Assembly: GCF_008831235.1 (NCBI RefSeq)
Contig: NZ_WBKF01000003.1
Coordinates: 62,001 to 126,000 of the forward strand
From: Pseudoclavibacter sp. CFCC 11306
Lineage (GTDB): Bacteria > Actinomycetota > Actinomycetes > Actinomycetales > Microbacteriaceae
Reading direction: 5' to 3'
Length of the DNA stretch: 64,000 bases
The translations under genes and the position numbers were made by a program. Under the pieces are notes generated by a model. That model worked only from the letters and a program-made list of their open reading frames with translations, had not been told where the DNA came from and ran no database searches. Below are positions 1-8,482 of the stretch, piece by piece (position 1 is the first letter of the stretch; every line of letters begins with the position of its first letter).

Positions 1-644
1 GCGGGGTCGTCTGCGATCTCGGCCTTGCGGGCCCGAGCTGCGCGGCGGCGCACTCCTGCACGCCATGCCTGAGGGTTGCTCTGCTCAAGTGCGGAGAGCC
101 AGGCGCGGGCATCGTGCTCGGTGCGCCCGCCTTTGACGAGCTCTGTCACCCACATCTCAGCTGCGACGTCGTCGAACGGGTTGGAGCCGGCGACGGTGCT
201 GACCATCTGATAGGTCAAGGCGGTGAGGTCGCCGAGGTGCTGCGGGTCTTCGGAGACCGCAGGCTCGGGCGACGCCGCCTGGTCTGTGGCGCCGGTCGCC
301 AGACCGCTCGCCGTTCGCCCCCACTGCTGACGGATGGTCACTGTCGGCGCGAACACGACGGAACGCCGACCATCGCGCATGGCGAGCAAGAGCCCGACAA
401 GCGTCTTGCCCGAACCCGGTGGTGCGACAATGTGCAGGCTTTCGTGGCTGCCCACCTCGATGCGCTGCAGAATGTCGCGCTGATACGTGCGCAGCGTGCC
501 GGTGAACTGCCACGCGCTCAGCGGATGCTGCGAGTCGGCGCGAACTCCTCTGACAGGTTCTGCGTGCGCAGACGACGGTTCGTTCTGCGGTGCGGCGACA
601 GAGACTCGCTTGTTCGCAGGCCTCTTCTTCTTTCGCTTTTCCAC
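1..644 (-). CDS. DEAD/DEAH-box helicase, N-terminal part (runs off the window)
   Basis: About 214 residues are visible before the left window edge. The start is a GTG at 644-642, with an in-frame TAA five codons upstream and an AAGGTG ribosome site about 10 nt before it. A Lys/Arg-rich N-terminus leads into a Q-motif-like stretch (LRTYQRDILQRI). A Walker A motif follows (APPGSGKT, around residue 80) and then a short beta strand (SVVFAPTVTIRQQW), as in superfamily 2 helicases. Motif II lies beyond the edge, so substrate and subfamily cannot be stated. It follows the SCO4848-like gene by 12 nt and is probably co-transcribed with it. Confidence 0.8.
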   Translation of the reverse strand, partial: MEKRKKKRPANKRVSVAAPQNEPSSAHAEPVRGVRADSQHPLSAWQFTGTLRTYQRDILQRIEVGSHESLHIVAPPGSGKTLVGLLLAMRDGRRSVVFAPTVTIRQQWGRTASGLATGATDQAASPEPAVSEDPQHLGDLTALTYQMVSTVAGSNPFDDVAAEMWVTELVKGGRTEHDARAWLSALEQSNPQAWRAGVRRRAARARKAEIADDP

Positions 645-656
645 AGCTGTCGCACC

Positions 657-893
657 TTAGGCAGCGGTCGCAGCGCTCACCAGACCGATGACCCCGGCGA
701 CTGCACTCACTGCGGCGAGCATCAAGGCGATCGCGATGAGAATCTGGTGCACTCGCAGAAAGCTCGTGGCCTTGCCGTTCTCGTCGCGAGCGCGCTTATC
801 CTGCGACACACGGCGCAGAAACTGCGGCCAGACGATCACATTGAAGAAGGCGTTGACGAGCAAAACCACTGAGATGAAGATGAGCATGCACAC
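657..893 (-). CDS. SCO4848-family small membrane protein
   Basis: This is a 78-residue protein with two hydrophobic segments (about 3-20 and 50-75). They are joined by a charged loop containing RARDENGKATSFLRVHQ. The pattern of an N-terminal helix ending in a Trp, an RA+DE-G-T-F--VH motif and a C-terminal helix ending in GxIG is what I know of the SCO4848 family of actinobacterial membrane proteins, whose function is unknown. It lies 12 nt upstream of the helicase gene on the same strand. The assignment rests on motif recollection only. Confidence 0.7.
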   Translation of the reverse strand: MCMLIFISVVLLVNAFFNVIVWPQFLRRVSQDKRARDENGKATSFLRVHQILIAIALMLAAVSAVAGVIGLVSAATAA

Positions 894-1012
894 AGCCTAG
901 TTGCTGCGCTTCATTCGAGCTCCGGTTCAGACGCTCGCTGCGCAGTCAGCAGTCAGCCGACAACAGACAACAGACAACAGACAGGGCGTACCCGTGTAAC
1001 GAAGTCGACGGG

Positions 1013-1405
1013 TTCTACGCACTCGCACGAGGAAGTCGACATGTTCTACGCACTAGACGATCAGTGCAGCAGATTCTCTACACTCACGAGCTCTCTCCGG
1101 CATCCCCAACCGCGAAAGCACAGAACCAGCGACTATCAGCCGCGCATGGCCACACATTCTGCACACTCACGCCAGAAGGCCGACAGGTTCTACTCACTCG
1201 CGCTGGAGATCGGTCGGTTCTACGCACCCGTACAAGGAGGCCGACAGGTTCTACTCACTCGCGCAACGAAGTCGACGGGTTCTACGCACTCACCAGCCGT
1301 CGCATGCAGTCCGAGCTTCGAATGCGCAGATTCTGTGGCTATCAGCCGCGCACGGCCACACCTTCTACACACTCGCCGAGCATTCGACAGGTACTGCACA
1401 CTCGG
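1013..1405. repeat. Degenerate 30-31 bp periodic repeat block (intergenic 894-1470)
   Basis: The gap between the SCO4848-like gene and the kinase holds ten copies of a degenerate core close to GGTTCTACGCACTCGC. The cores begin (at TTCT or its equivalent) at 1013, 1044, 1074, 1157, 1188, 1218, 1249, 1280, 1363 and 1392. Neighbouring copies are 29-31 bp apart. Both larger gaps (1074 to 1157 and 1280 to 1363) are exactly 83 bp and share a related insert (CTATCAGCCGCGC, seen at 1133 and 1339). A short CAACAGA triplication precedes the block at 960-982. Open frames across it have repeat-driven composition and no known motif, so I treat it as non-coding. Confidence 0.75.
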
Positions 1406-1470
1406 CAGGACAAATACATGAGCCCAGCCACGAAAGCGCAGAACCCGCGAACAGAGTCCGCACCCCGAAC

Positions 1471-2283
1471 TCAGCAGTAGCGTCGGGCCAGGTTCACAGC
1501 CGCTTCGATATATCCGCCCGCGTATTTGTACGCATGCATGATGATCATGGCCAGTTCGTGCAGACCGACTCTTTCACGCCACCCGTCTGCCAACGGTGAG
1601 ACCTCATCGTAGGCGGCCACGACATCCGCACGAAGGGGCAGACCGAAGACCGCGAGCGACGCGAGATCGGTCTCGGCGTGCCCGCCCTGCGCATACGGAT
1701 CGATCAGCGTCACCCCGGTCGGCCCGCCGTCGTACATCACGTTGCCGCCCCAGAGGTCTCCGTGATTGCGGGCGACGGTGTGGCCTGCTTCGCGCACGAG
1801 CGCAGGCTGAACGACGTCGAACTCCCCGGCACGCAGCCGGTCGCAGAGTCGATCGAACACGGCACGCTGGGCAGCGTCGATGTCTCCGCGGTCGCTGAGA
1901 CGCTCGGCGAACACCTCAATGCGGCTGTCGGCATAGAACGTGCCCCAGTTCAGGGCCGCCTGCGTCTCGTCGAGTACGAGCGGGGTGTGGGAGTGGCCGA
2001 CCCACGACGGTCCCACCCAGTCGTCCGGCGGGCACCCCCACCACGGAGCCCCAGCGGCATGCGTGTGCGCGAGGGCGCGTCCGAACGCTCGCGCGGATGC
2101 CGCAGTCGGCATGGTCTCGTGCACCCGCTCGATGGCGAGCTCGTTCTCGTCGACGCGGAAGACTCGGGCGATGTGCACTCCCCCGTCGGGCTCGGCTTCG
2201 GCCAGCCAGCGCAGACTCGCCGCTTCGCCCGGAAGATTGTCACCAGGCCGCTTGGTCTTCAGAAAGATGTCGAGATCTTGCAC
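1471..2283 (-). CDS. Fructosamine kinase family / APH-like phosphotransferase
   Basis: A 270-residue protein of the fructosamine-3-kinase/ketosamine kinase branch of the aminoglycoside-phosphotransferase fold. These enzymes phosphorylate sugars attached to amines or proteins to trigger deglycation. The catalytic loop NHGDLWGGNVMYD (around residue 174) and the metal-binding motif LIDPYAQGGHAETDLA follow the family pattern (HGDLWxGN, then IDPxxxxGxxExDLA). The tail contains HELAMIIMHAYKYAGGY. Length is normal for bacterial members. It is divergent from the YchJ-like gene. The physiological substrate cannot be told from sequence. Confidence 0.85.
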   Translation of the reverse strand: MQDLDIFLKTKRPGDNLPGEAASLRWLAEAEPDGGVHIARVFRVDENELAIERVHETMPTAASARAFGRALAHTHAAGAPWWGCPPDDWVGPSWVGHSHTPLVLDETQAALNWGTFYADSRIEVFAERLSDRGDIDAAQRAVFDRLCDRLRAGEFDVVQPALVREAGHTVARNHGDLWGGNVMYDGGPTGVTLIDPYAQGGHAETDLASLAVFGLPLRADVVAAYDEVSPLADGWRERVGLHELAMIIMHAYKYAGGYIEAAVNLARRYC

Positions 2284-2342
2284 GTGGCGAGTCTACGACG
2301 CGAGACTGTACGGCCTGGGCATATGTGGGCGCGGCGCGATCG

Positions 2343-2357
2343 TAGACTCACCCTGTG
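2343..2357 (+). promoter_or_regulatory. Leaderless-type -10 box before the YchJ-like gene
   Basis: TAGACT at 2343-2348 is followed by six bases and then the GTG start at 2355, so transcription should begin at or next to the start codon. No ribosome site is visible. The same hexamer occurs in every CRISPR repeat (minus strand), which supports reading it as a usable -10 box in this genome. Confidence 0.5.
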
Positions 2358-2741
2358 ACCAATGATCATTCCGCATCGACCGATCCGTCCGCCGATTCAG
2401 CGCCCTCATCGTCGACCAGCGCGCCCGAGGCGTGGCCCGAGACCGCCGAGGCGCTGATGCGGTCACGTTTCGAGGCGTTCCGTCATGAGGATGCCGCCTG
2501 GCTGCTCGCCTCCTGGCACCCGCGCACGAGGCCTGCTGAGCTTCGATTCGATCCCGAGGTTCGATGGAGGGGGCTGCAGATCGTCGACACAGTCGCCGGT
2601 GGGCCCGACGACGCCGAGGGAATTGTGGAGTTTCGCGCCACATACATGACTGACGGCGAGCGCGGTGTTCAGCACGAGCGGTCCCGGTTCGTGCGCGACG
2701 ACGGCCGCTGGGTCTACCTCGACGGCGAGGTGCGCGACTGA
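2355..2741 (+). CDS. YchJ-like NTF2-fold protein (UPF0225-type)
   Basis: A 128-residue protein with a Ser/Pro-rich disordered N-terminus (about 1-28). A core domain carries the YchJ signatures: ALMRSRFEAF, WLLASWHP, VEFRATYM and HERSRFVRDDGRWVYLDGEV. YchJ proteins normally also carry Cys-rich SEC-C segments. None is present here, so this is the central NTF2-like domain alone, as is common in Actinobacteria. Function is unknown in the family. Start: GTG at 2355, six bases after a TAGACT box. Confidence 0.75.
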   Translation: MTNDHSASTDPSADSAPSSSTSAPEAWPETAEALMRSRFEAFRHEDAAWLLASWHPRTRPAELRFDPEVRWRGLQIVDTVAGGPDDAEGIVEFRATYMTDGERGVQHERSRFVRDDGRWVYLDGEVRD

Positions 2742-2758
2742 CTCAGACCGGTGGTGTC

Positions 2759-2878
2759 TCAGCCGCGGGGCAGGCGGGCCGCCACGTCGTCGAGAAAGTC
2801 GTCTACGGCATCCTGCGCATAGCCGAGCTGAAAGCGCACGACCGGAAAGCGCTTGCTGCGCAGCCGGTCGACCGTCAT
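2759..2878 (-). CDS. Very short DivIVA-domain protein
   Basis: A 39-residue product from the ATG at 2878. It contains RLRSKRFPVVRFQLGYAQDAVDDFLDDVAARL, split here by position: KRFPVVRF (about 8-15), GY (18-19), then a VDDFLD motif. That is the membrane-binding N-terminal signature of DivIVA-type proteins (a Phe/Arg hook, GY, then VDxFLD) without the coiled-coil body. A frame open to 3004 would add an Arg/Cys-rich N-terminus that looks unnatural, so I prefer the internal ATG. It converges on the YchJ-like gene with 17 bp between stops. It may be a short stand-alone gene or a relic. Confidence 0.5.
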   Translation of the reverse strand: MTVDRLRSKRFPVVRFQLGYAQDAVDDFLDDVAARLPRG

Positions 2879-3072
2879 GACGCTCGTGGCCCGCTCGCCG
2901 CGTTCGATCTGTTTGCCGCGTTCGACCTGCTCACACAACAACTCGTTGCACACGACCCCAGCCTGCGTCTCGGCCGACCTTGCACGCGATCTGGGCCCAC
3001 ACACGTACGCCGTGAGCCTGGCCTCCGGGCAATTCAGCCGTCTTGTGATCCCATCCTTGCAGAGGCGGACGG

Positions 3073-4068
3073 TCAGTCGCCGAAGACCCGAGCGCGCAGC
3101 TCGCTCTTGTCCTCTGCATCGAGGAACGTCGCGTTGACGGAGTTGTTCAGCAGCCAGCTCTGATCTTTGTCTGGTATCACCTCGGCGGCGATCTTCATCT
3201 CACGCCGCAGCGTCGTCGGAAAGAGGGATGGGTCATCGGAGTTCACCGTCACGTGCAGCCCCCCGGCGACCATTCCAGCAACAGACTCACGGCGCCACTG
3301 CAGCAGGGCTCGTCGCGACGTCGTGAACGCGATGTTGAAGATCGTTCCCTGCTCGGCGCACCGTTCGACCAACTGGGGATCACGCAGGATCTGATACCCG
3401 TGGTCGATACGATCGCAGCCCAGAACGTCAAGAGCGGTCGCGACCGTCGCCGCAGTCGGCGCATGCTCTCCGGCATGAGCTGTCCGGTGCAGCCCGTGGC
3501 GGCCGGCCAGCTGAAAGGCTGCGGCGAATTTCTCAGGAAAGCCTGCGAGCTCGTAGAAGTCGAGTCCGATGCCGACGATGTCATCGCTGGGGTTGTCGAT
3601 GACGGTCTGAACCATCTGTTCGGCGACAGCTGCTGTGTCTTCGCGGTTGACCGCCGCGATCGCCCGCCCGTCGACTCCGAGTTCGCTACGAGCGCGCGAC
3701 AGCCCATCGGCGATACCGGCGGCCATCTCGCCGTAGGCGACACCGTTCTGCATGTGCACTGACGGGCTGAACGCCAGCTCGGCATAGCAGAGGTCGCTGT
3801 CACGCTGACCGTCTTCGAGCGCTTCGAAGACGACACGCGCGAAGTCTTCACGGGTCTGGAGGCTGTCAGAGATCAGCTCGTAGACGCGCAGCAGCGGAAA
3901 CCACGGTCCGTGTGATCTCTCGGCCTCGGTCGGGTCGGAATTGATGCGTGGGTACAGGTCGGCAGCCGGGAGGGGCAGCGCGACGCTGTTCTTGTCAGCG
4001 AGCTCCTGCAGCGTGGCGGCACGAACTGTGCCGGGCAGGTGAATGTGCAGATCGATCAGAGACGGCAT
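3073..4068 (-). CDS. add: Adenosine deaminase family protein
   Basis: A 331-residue metal-dependent deaminase of the adenosine/AMP deaminase family, converting adenosine (or a related aminopurine) to the inosine-type product plus ammonia. Metal and catalytic motifs are present in order: DLHIHLPG (HxH near residue 7), GLDFYELAG, TAHAGEHA (about 200), DRIDHGYQI and the terminal zinc motif VNSDDPSLF. The ATG at 4068 places the HxH motif directly at the N-terminus, as in the family. A frame open to 4131 overlaps the upstream permease and is not favoured. It lies 14 nt after azgA and is probably co-transcribed, so the pair would import and deaminate purines. Confidence 0.88.
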   Translation of the reverse strand: MPSLIDLHIHLPGTVRAATLQELADKNSVALPLPAADLYPRINSDPTEAERSHGPWFPLLRVYELISDSLQTREDFARVVFEALEDGQRDSDLCYAELAFSPSVHMQNGVAYGEMAAGIADGLSRARSELGVDGRAIAAVNREDTAAVAEQMVQTVIDNPSDDIVGIGLDFYELAGFPEKFAAAFQLAGRHGLHRTAHAGEHAPTAATVATALDVLGCDRIDHGYQILRDPQLVERCAEQGTIFNIAFTTSRRALLQWRRESVAGMVAGGLHVTVNSDDPSLFPTTLRREMKIAAEVIPDKDQSWLLNNSVNATFLDAEDKSELRARVFGD

Positions 4069-4082
4069 TCGAGAGCTCTTTT

Positions 4083-5423
4083 CTACGCGACAGCGATGAA
4101 GAAGTAGACGAGGAAGGGAGCCATGACCCACATGCCGGGGTGAACGTCACGCCACTTGCCGGCAAGCACTTTGACCAGTACGAAGCACAGCAGTCCAGCT
4201 GCGATGCCCGTTCCGAAGTTGCCCCAGAAGATCGTGCATGCGAGCACCATGGCGGCGGGAATCAGCTCGGTGAGGTCGTCGGTCGAGATGCGGCGAAAAC
4301 CTGAGAGGATTTTGAGCCCGACCACGATCACAACAGGTGCGGTGGCCGCAGCGGGAATCGCCGCCGCCAGCGGCGTGGCGAACAGCAGCACCAAGAAGCA
4401 CGCTGCCGTCCAGAGTGACGACGCACCCGTGCGACCGCCGGCCTCTGCACCAGCAGTGGACTCTGCATATGTGGTGACTGACGGGGCGCCGAAGAGCGAA
4501 CCGCCGATGATCGTCGACGAGTCGACGAGAAATGCCCGCTTCGGGTCGACCAGTGCTGGGCTGCCCGGATGCTTCGCACGGCCCAGATGATCGGTGACCG
4601 TCATGATCACACCGGTCGTCGAGAAGAACTCCGATGCGAAGAAGGCGAAGAGATAGGGCAGGTAGTGCGGCGACAGCGACGTGACCAAGTCGATGTGGAA
4701 GAGCAGTGAGCCGTCGAACTGCGGCAGCGAAAACGCGGAGCCGTGCAGCTGAGTGAGCCCCAGAGGAATGCCCACCAAGGTGGCGGCGACGATGACGATG
4801 ATGAATGCGCCCGGAACTCTGCGCGCGACCAGAGCGATGAGCACCACGACCGCGGCAAGCGTCAGAAGAGCTGCCGGGCTGCCAAGATCGCCGAGCTTCA
4901 ATGATGACTTGCCCGGAACCACCAGCCCGGCTGACCGAAAGCCGACGAATGCGATGAACAGGCCGATCGCCGGGCCGATGGCGAGTCGAATCGAGGCGGG
5001 TATGATGCGCGTCACCAGGCTGCGGATGCCGAAGAGGGTGAGCAACAGGAAAACGACGCCCGACCAGAACACCATGCCCATGGCCACTGGGTACTCGATC
5101 TGTCCGTCAAGCACGAGGGTGTAGGCGACCAGAGACACGCCGCCCAAGCCAGGAGCCAGCACCATCGGAAGGTTGCCGAAGACGCCCATGGCCGCCGTGC
5201 CGAGAATGATCACGGTGATGACGCACGTGGTGATTGCGGCCACGGGCAGCCCGGCGTCTTCCAGCATGCCGGGAATCACGACGACGGTGTATGCCGTGGC
5301 CAGGAACATGCTCAGGCCTGCGATCAGTTCGCGAACAGGGGTCGACCCGTTCCCGACGATGTCAAAGAGTGGCCGCGACCGTCTGCGAACGGGCGTCGAG
5401 GTCTTGGTGGTGTTACCGGGCAT
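4083..5423 (-). CDS. AzgA-type adenine/guanine/hypoxanthine permease (NCS2/NAT fold)
   Basis: A 446-residue membrane protein with about 12-14 hydrophobic segments. It has the AzgA-family features ELIAGLSMFLATAYTVVVIPGML (shown here as residues about 27-49), NLPMVLAPGLGG (variant of the APGMG motif), IGPAIGLFIAFVG, and ALVDPKRAFLVDSSTIIGGSLFGAPSVTTYAES (split motif: DSS, then GTSxxTTYxES-like). It imports nucleobases by proton symport. A strong AGGAGG ribosome site lies 5 nt before the ATG at 5423, so the upstream frame is excluded. It heads an operon with the adenosine deaminase and is divergent from a LacI regulator. Confidence 0.88.
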   Translation of the reverse strand: MPGNTTKTSTPVRRRSRPLFDIVGNGSTPVRELIAGLSMFLATAYTVVVIPGMLEDAGLPVAAITTCVITVIILGTAAMGVFGNLPMVLAPGLGGVSLVAYTLVLDGQIEYPVAMGMVFWSGVVFLLLTLFGIRSLVTRIIPASIRLAIGPAIGLFIAFVGFRSAGLVVPGKSSLKLGDLGSPAALLTLAAVVVLIALVARRVPGAFIIVIVAATLVGIPLGLTQLHGSAFSLPQFDGSLLFHIDLVTSLSPHYLPYLFAFFASEFFSTTGVIMTVTDHLGRAKHPGSPALVDPKRAFLVDSSTIIGGSLFGAPSVTTYAESTAGAEAGGRTGASSLWTAACFLVLLFATPLAAAIPAAATAPVVIVVGLKILSGFRRISTDDLTELIPAAMVLACTIFWGNFGTGIAAGLLCFVLVKVLAGKWRDVHPGMWVMAPFLVYFFIAVA

Positions 5424-5473
5424 GGATCCTCCTCGAGCGGCTCGTGGCAGAGCCTGCCAAGAGAACGAGCCGC

Positions 5474-5491
5474 AATGCAAGCGCTTGCATT
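5474..5491. promoter_or_regulatory. 18-bp perfect palindrome, LacI-family operator
   Basis: AATGCAAGCGCTTGCATT is a perfect palindrome with the central CG step typical of LacI/PurR-family operators. It sits 51 bp before the azgA start and 92 bp before the regulator start, and two TATGAT hexamers (5494-5499, 5505-5510) flank it. It is the likely binding site of the divergently encoded regulator. Confidence 0.8.
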
Positions 5492-5582
5492 ACTATGATG
5501 AGGCTATGATAGCGCGGTCGGACGCTGCACTCCTGTGCACAGCGCTGCTGACGGTCTGCCGTCTGCGAAAGGAGCCCTGTCG

Positions 5583-6587
5583 ATGGTGACGCTGCACGAT
5601 GTCGCGACGCACGCAGGCGTCTCGACGGCCACAGTCTCACGTGTGTTCGCACGACCCGACAAGGTCAGCCCGGCCACAGCAGATCGGGTCATCCGAGCGG
5701 CAGACGAACTCGGCTATGTTCCGAATGGTGCTGCACGAGCTCTTGCCACAGGCCTGACCGGGCTCATCGGCCTCGTCGTGCCCAGCCTCTCGAACAGCTA
5801 CTTCAGCCCTATCATCACCGCAGTGCAGGCGACGCTGGAGCAAGCAGGATTCGAGCTGCTGGTGGCCGACTCTCACGGTGAGGCCGCACGCGAAGCACAC
5901 ATACTCACACGTCTGCGTGGCCGTGTTGACGGGGTGATCACGGCGAGCCCACGGTCAGCCGACGAAGTGATCGCAGCGCATGCGGCGGTCATGCCCCTGG
6001 TCACCATCAACGCCCAGGTACCGGGCGTGGCTTCGGTCGCGGTGGACGTGCACGCCGGCCTCGCCGAGCTCTGTTCATGGCTGCTCATGCGCGGGCACCG
6101 CAATCTGGTCTACCTGGGTGGCCCCGCGGGCTCGCGATACGATGACGCCCGATACGCGACCATTCGTCAGCACCTCGATCAGCATGCGGCTGCGGTCACC
6201 CGCCTGGGACCTGTGCCGCCGAAGGCCGTGGCCGGCGCGAAGGTCCTGCCTGAGATTCGGGCGACCGGCGCGACTGCAGTCATTGCGTACAACGCGCTCG
6301 TAGGCAGCGGGATCGTCTCTGCCGCAGTGCATGCCGGCGTGCGAGTGCCCGATGAACTGGCGGTCGTGGCCGTCGATGACCTCGTCGATCTCGGGCTCGG
6401 ACTGCCCGCTATGACAGCGATCAGACAGCCGATGTATCAGGTCGGCGTCACATCCGCAGAGCTACTTGTCGAGCTCGCTGCCGCAAGCCGCAGAACGCAG
6501 CGCACACAGTCGACTGAAGATGCCGGCACCACTCCGGCGCAGCACCGTGTGCTGCCGACAACGCTCGTGACGGGAGCCACTGCCTGA
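5583..6587 (+). CDS. LacI-family transcriptional regulator
   Basis: A 334-residue repressor. Residues 1-20 hold the LacI helix-turn-helix (MVTLHDVATHAGVSTATVSR). The hinge helix is GAARALATG, followed by a periplasmic-binding-protein-like effector domain (LIGLVVPSLSNSYFSPI, then AVVAVDDL near residue 265). The ATG at 5583 has an AAAGGAG ribosome site; the open frame from 5535 is not needed. Its position next to azgA/add and the palindrome at 5474 suggest that it regulates purine uptake and salvage, with a purine or nucleoside as likely effector (inference). Confidence 0.9.
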   Translation: MVTLHDVATHAGVSTATVSRVFARPDKVSPATADRVIRAADELGYVPNGAARALATGLTGLIGLVVPSLSNSYFSPIITAVQATLEQAGFELLVADSHGEAAREAHILTRLRGRVDGVITASPRSADEVIAAHAAVMPLVTINAQVPGVASVAVDVHAGLAELCSWLLMRGHRNLVYLGGPAGSRYDDARYATIRQHLDQHAAAVTRLGPVPPKAVAGAKVLPEIRATGATAVIAYNALVGSGIVSAAVHAGVRVPDELAVVAVDDLVDLGLGLPAMTAIRQPMYQVGVTSAELLVELAAASRRTQRTQSTEDAGTTPAQHRVLPTTLVTGATA

Positions 6588-6948
6588 ACGACCGCAGAGC
6601 CCCAGCGCTCGCGTTGCGGGAAAGAGTCCTGAGACTCCGCTCGATCCTGTGCAGCAGGTCAGGGGATGTCAGTCTGCGTGAGGATGTGGACGCGGCTGGT
6701 GAGGAATCGGAGTCGCGGATGACTTCGCCGAAATGCAGCTTGTCTGCGTCGAGCTCGTCCAACTGTGCAGTCGGCCGGCGCAGCTCATACGTAAGCTGTT
6801 GAGCCGCCTCAGGAACTCTGTGGCGTTGTCGGTCAAGACGCAGTGCCGTGCCGATCCTGTTATGCGGACTGCACTGCTGCCGCTCGTTCGTGCCAAATGT
6901 ATCTTACGCACGGGTGATCTCGAATCGGCTAGAATAGAATACGTTCAC
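6588..6948. other. Intergenic stretch with no recognisable gene
   Basis: I see no supported gene between the lacI-type gene and the membrane protein. Short open frames here lack motifs and ribosome sites. Base composition drops toward the right end (AT-rich near 6925-6955), continuing into the lower-GC membrane protein gene. Confidence 0.5.
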
Positions 6949-7779
6949 CTATTTTTGCGTTAGGCGTAGGAGCTCTTCCACCGCCTCCGAATCACGACTT
7001 GCCAACCGCACTTCCGTGACCTCCTGAGTCGTCGTCTGGAAGATGCCCGTCAAGCTGCAGGTTACCGGCTCTTTCAGCCTGATCGCGATTGAACAACCAT
7101 CTGGTCCGGGGAACCGCGCAACTCCTCCTTCGACCGAGTCTTTCAATGTCGAGATGTCCATGACTTGTTGCACTGATTCAACTTGAGAAAAGTCGAACTT
7201 CGTTGCCAGACGATGCCCCGAGCGCAAGATCAGTGTTTGACCATCTACATAGTGTGGGAACTGCTTTGGAAGGACCAAGAGCCCCAGCGCAAAGATAACT
7301 GCGTAAATATGCAAGAAGGCCAAAACAGCTTGAGCGACAGGCCATCGGCTGAATACGACATGTAGGATACCGCCCTCGACGACCAGCATGCCAAGAAAAA
7401 TCGGAAGAACCACCCCTGTCTTTGGTGGCCTAAGAACATAAGCTCGACGGGGTACACGCGCAGGAAGCCGGAGCGCCGTTCGTGTCACCGACAGCAAGGC
7501 AGCGATCTCATTGCTTACAAGACGCCTGACGACAATGGGAATCGCGTCAACGAATATCAGCTTCCAGGTTGAAATAATTCCCAAGCCACGTCGGTTGACG
7601 ACGAGAGAGATTGTCACGATAGAGACCCAAATGACGTCAGCAGCAAACAGCTCTACGATGACTGCTGGCCGTGTGGCTCCATTCAGATATAAGGTCAGCG
7701 CTGTGGCGCTCAATAGAGGAAGCACGCACAGGACTCCGCGTAACAGCATCTTCGGCAGCTTGAGCGATGACGTTGGCAC
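6949..7779 (-). CDS. Uncharacterised multi-pass membrane protein
   Basis: A 276-residue protein not recognised. Hydrophobic segments lie at about 10-30, 38-58, 125-140 and 145-170. A Leu/Arg-rich loop separates the first and second pair, and a soluble C-terminal domain (about 175-276) contains short beta-type stretches (YVDGQTLILRSGH, SIAIRLKEPVTCSLTGIF). The layout of paired helices followed by a beta-rich cytoplasmic domain is reminiscent of bacterial PH-like membrane proteins, but I cannot assign it. Codon use and GC are visibly lower than in neighbours, suggesting transfer. It is not linked to an operon. Confidence 0.65.
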   Translation of the reverse strand: MPTSSLKLPKMLLRGVLCVLPLLSATALTLYLNGATRPAVIVELFAADVIWVSIVTISLVVNRRGLGIISTWKLIFVDAIPIVVRRLVSNEIAALLSVTRTALRLPARVPRRAYVLRPPKTGVVLPIFLGMLVVEGGILHVVFSRWPVAQAVLAFLHIYAVIFALGLLVLPKQFPHYVDGQTLILRSGHRLATKFDFSQVESVQQVMDISTLKDSVEGGVARFPGPDGCSIAIRLKEPVTCSLTGIFQTTTQEVTEVRLASRDSEAVEELLRLTQK

Positions 7780-7873
7780 GAATTCGACCCCCTAGTGCGA
7801 ACTGCTGAAAGCGTCGCGCATGGTGATGAATTTATCAGACGCTGAGTATGTGTTGATATAGCAGAATGGATCC

Positions 7874-8482
7874 ATGCCCCAGATCACTTATTACGCTGCC
7901 TCGACGCTCAACGGCTTTCTCGCGTCGACCGACGACTCCCTCGACTGGCTGCTCCAAGTGCCGCAGGATGACGCACTCGGCGCAGCCGACGCCTTCATGG
8001 AACGTGTCGGCGTGCTGGTCGAGGGCTCGGCGACCTATGAGTGGATGCTGCGCGAGAATGATCTGCTGAATCATCCGGAACGCTGGCAGGAGTTCTACGG
8101 CGAGCGCCCGACCTTCGTGTTCTCGTCACGCGGGCTTCCGCTCGTTCCCGGCGCCGACATCCGCTTGATCTCTGGCGAAGTCGGGCGGCATCTCGCAGCG
8201 ATCTCCGAGGCCGCAGACGATCACGACATCTGGGTGGTGGGCGGTGGCGAGCTCGCCGGGCAGTTCGTTGATGCTGGGGCGCTCGACGAGATCATCGTCA
8301 CGATCACACCGGCGACGCTGGCGCAGGGCAAACCGTTTCTGCCGCGAGCGCTGAGCTGGCGCGAACTCGAGCTGATGGGCACACGCCAGATCGGACGGTT
8401 CGCGGAGCTGAGTTATGCGGTGCGGTGGGAGGGTGGCAGCGACACTGCTGAGACCGCTGGCCCCGAGACATTGCCGGGCTAG
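7874..8482 (+). CDS. RibD C-terminal / dihydrofolate reductase-fold protein
   Basis: A 202-residue protein of the YyaP/YwjB branch of the DHFR/RibD C-terminal fold. Visible features are the N-terminal strand and loop ITYYAASTLNGFLAS, the EGSATYEWML segment, and the nucleotide-binding VVGGGELAGQF (about 124) followed by LDEIIVTITPATLAQGKPFLP. Members are NADPH-dependent reductases, mostly of unknown substrate. Length is normal. It stands alone between the low-GC membrane protein and the FadR-like regulator. Confidence 0.82.
   Translation: MPQITYYAASTLNGFLASTDDSLDWLLQVPQDDALGAADAFMERVGVLVEGSATYEWMLRENDLLNHPERWQEFYGERPTFVFSSRGLPLVPGADIRLISGEVGRHLAAISEAADDHDIWVVGGGELAGQFVDAGALDEIIVTITPATLAQGKPFLPRALSWRELELMGTRQIGRFAELSYAVRWEGGSDTAETAGPETLPG

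Noticed and set aside
1041-1480. Two overlapping frames of 126 and 138 codons in the repeat block
   Set aside because: Repeat-driven composition (Thr/His/Ser/Arg), no ribosome site, no known domain.
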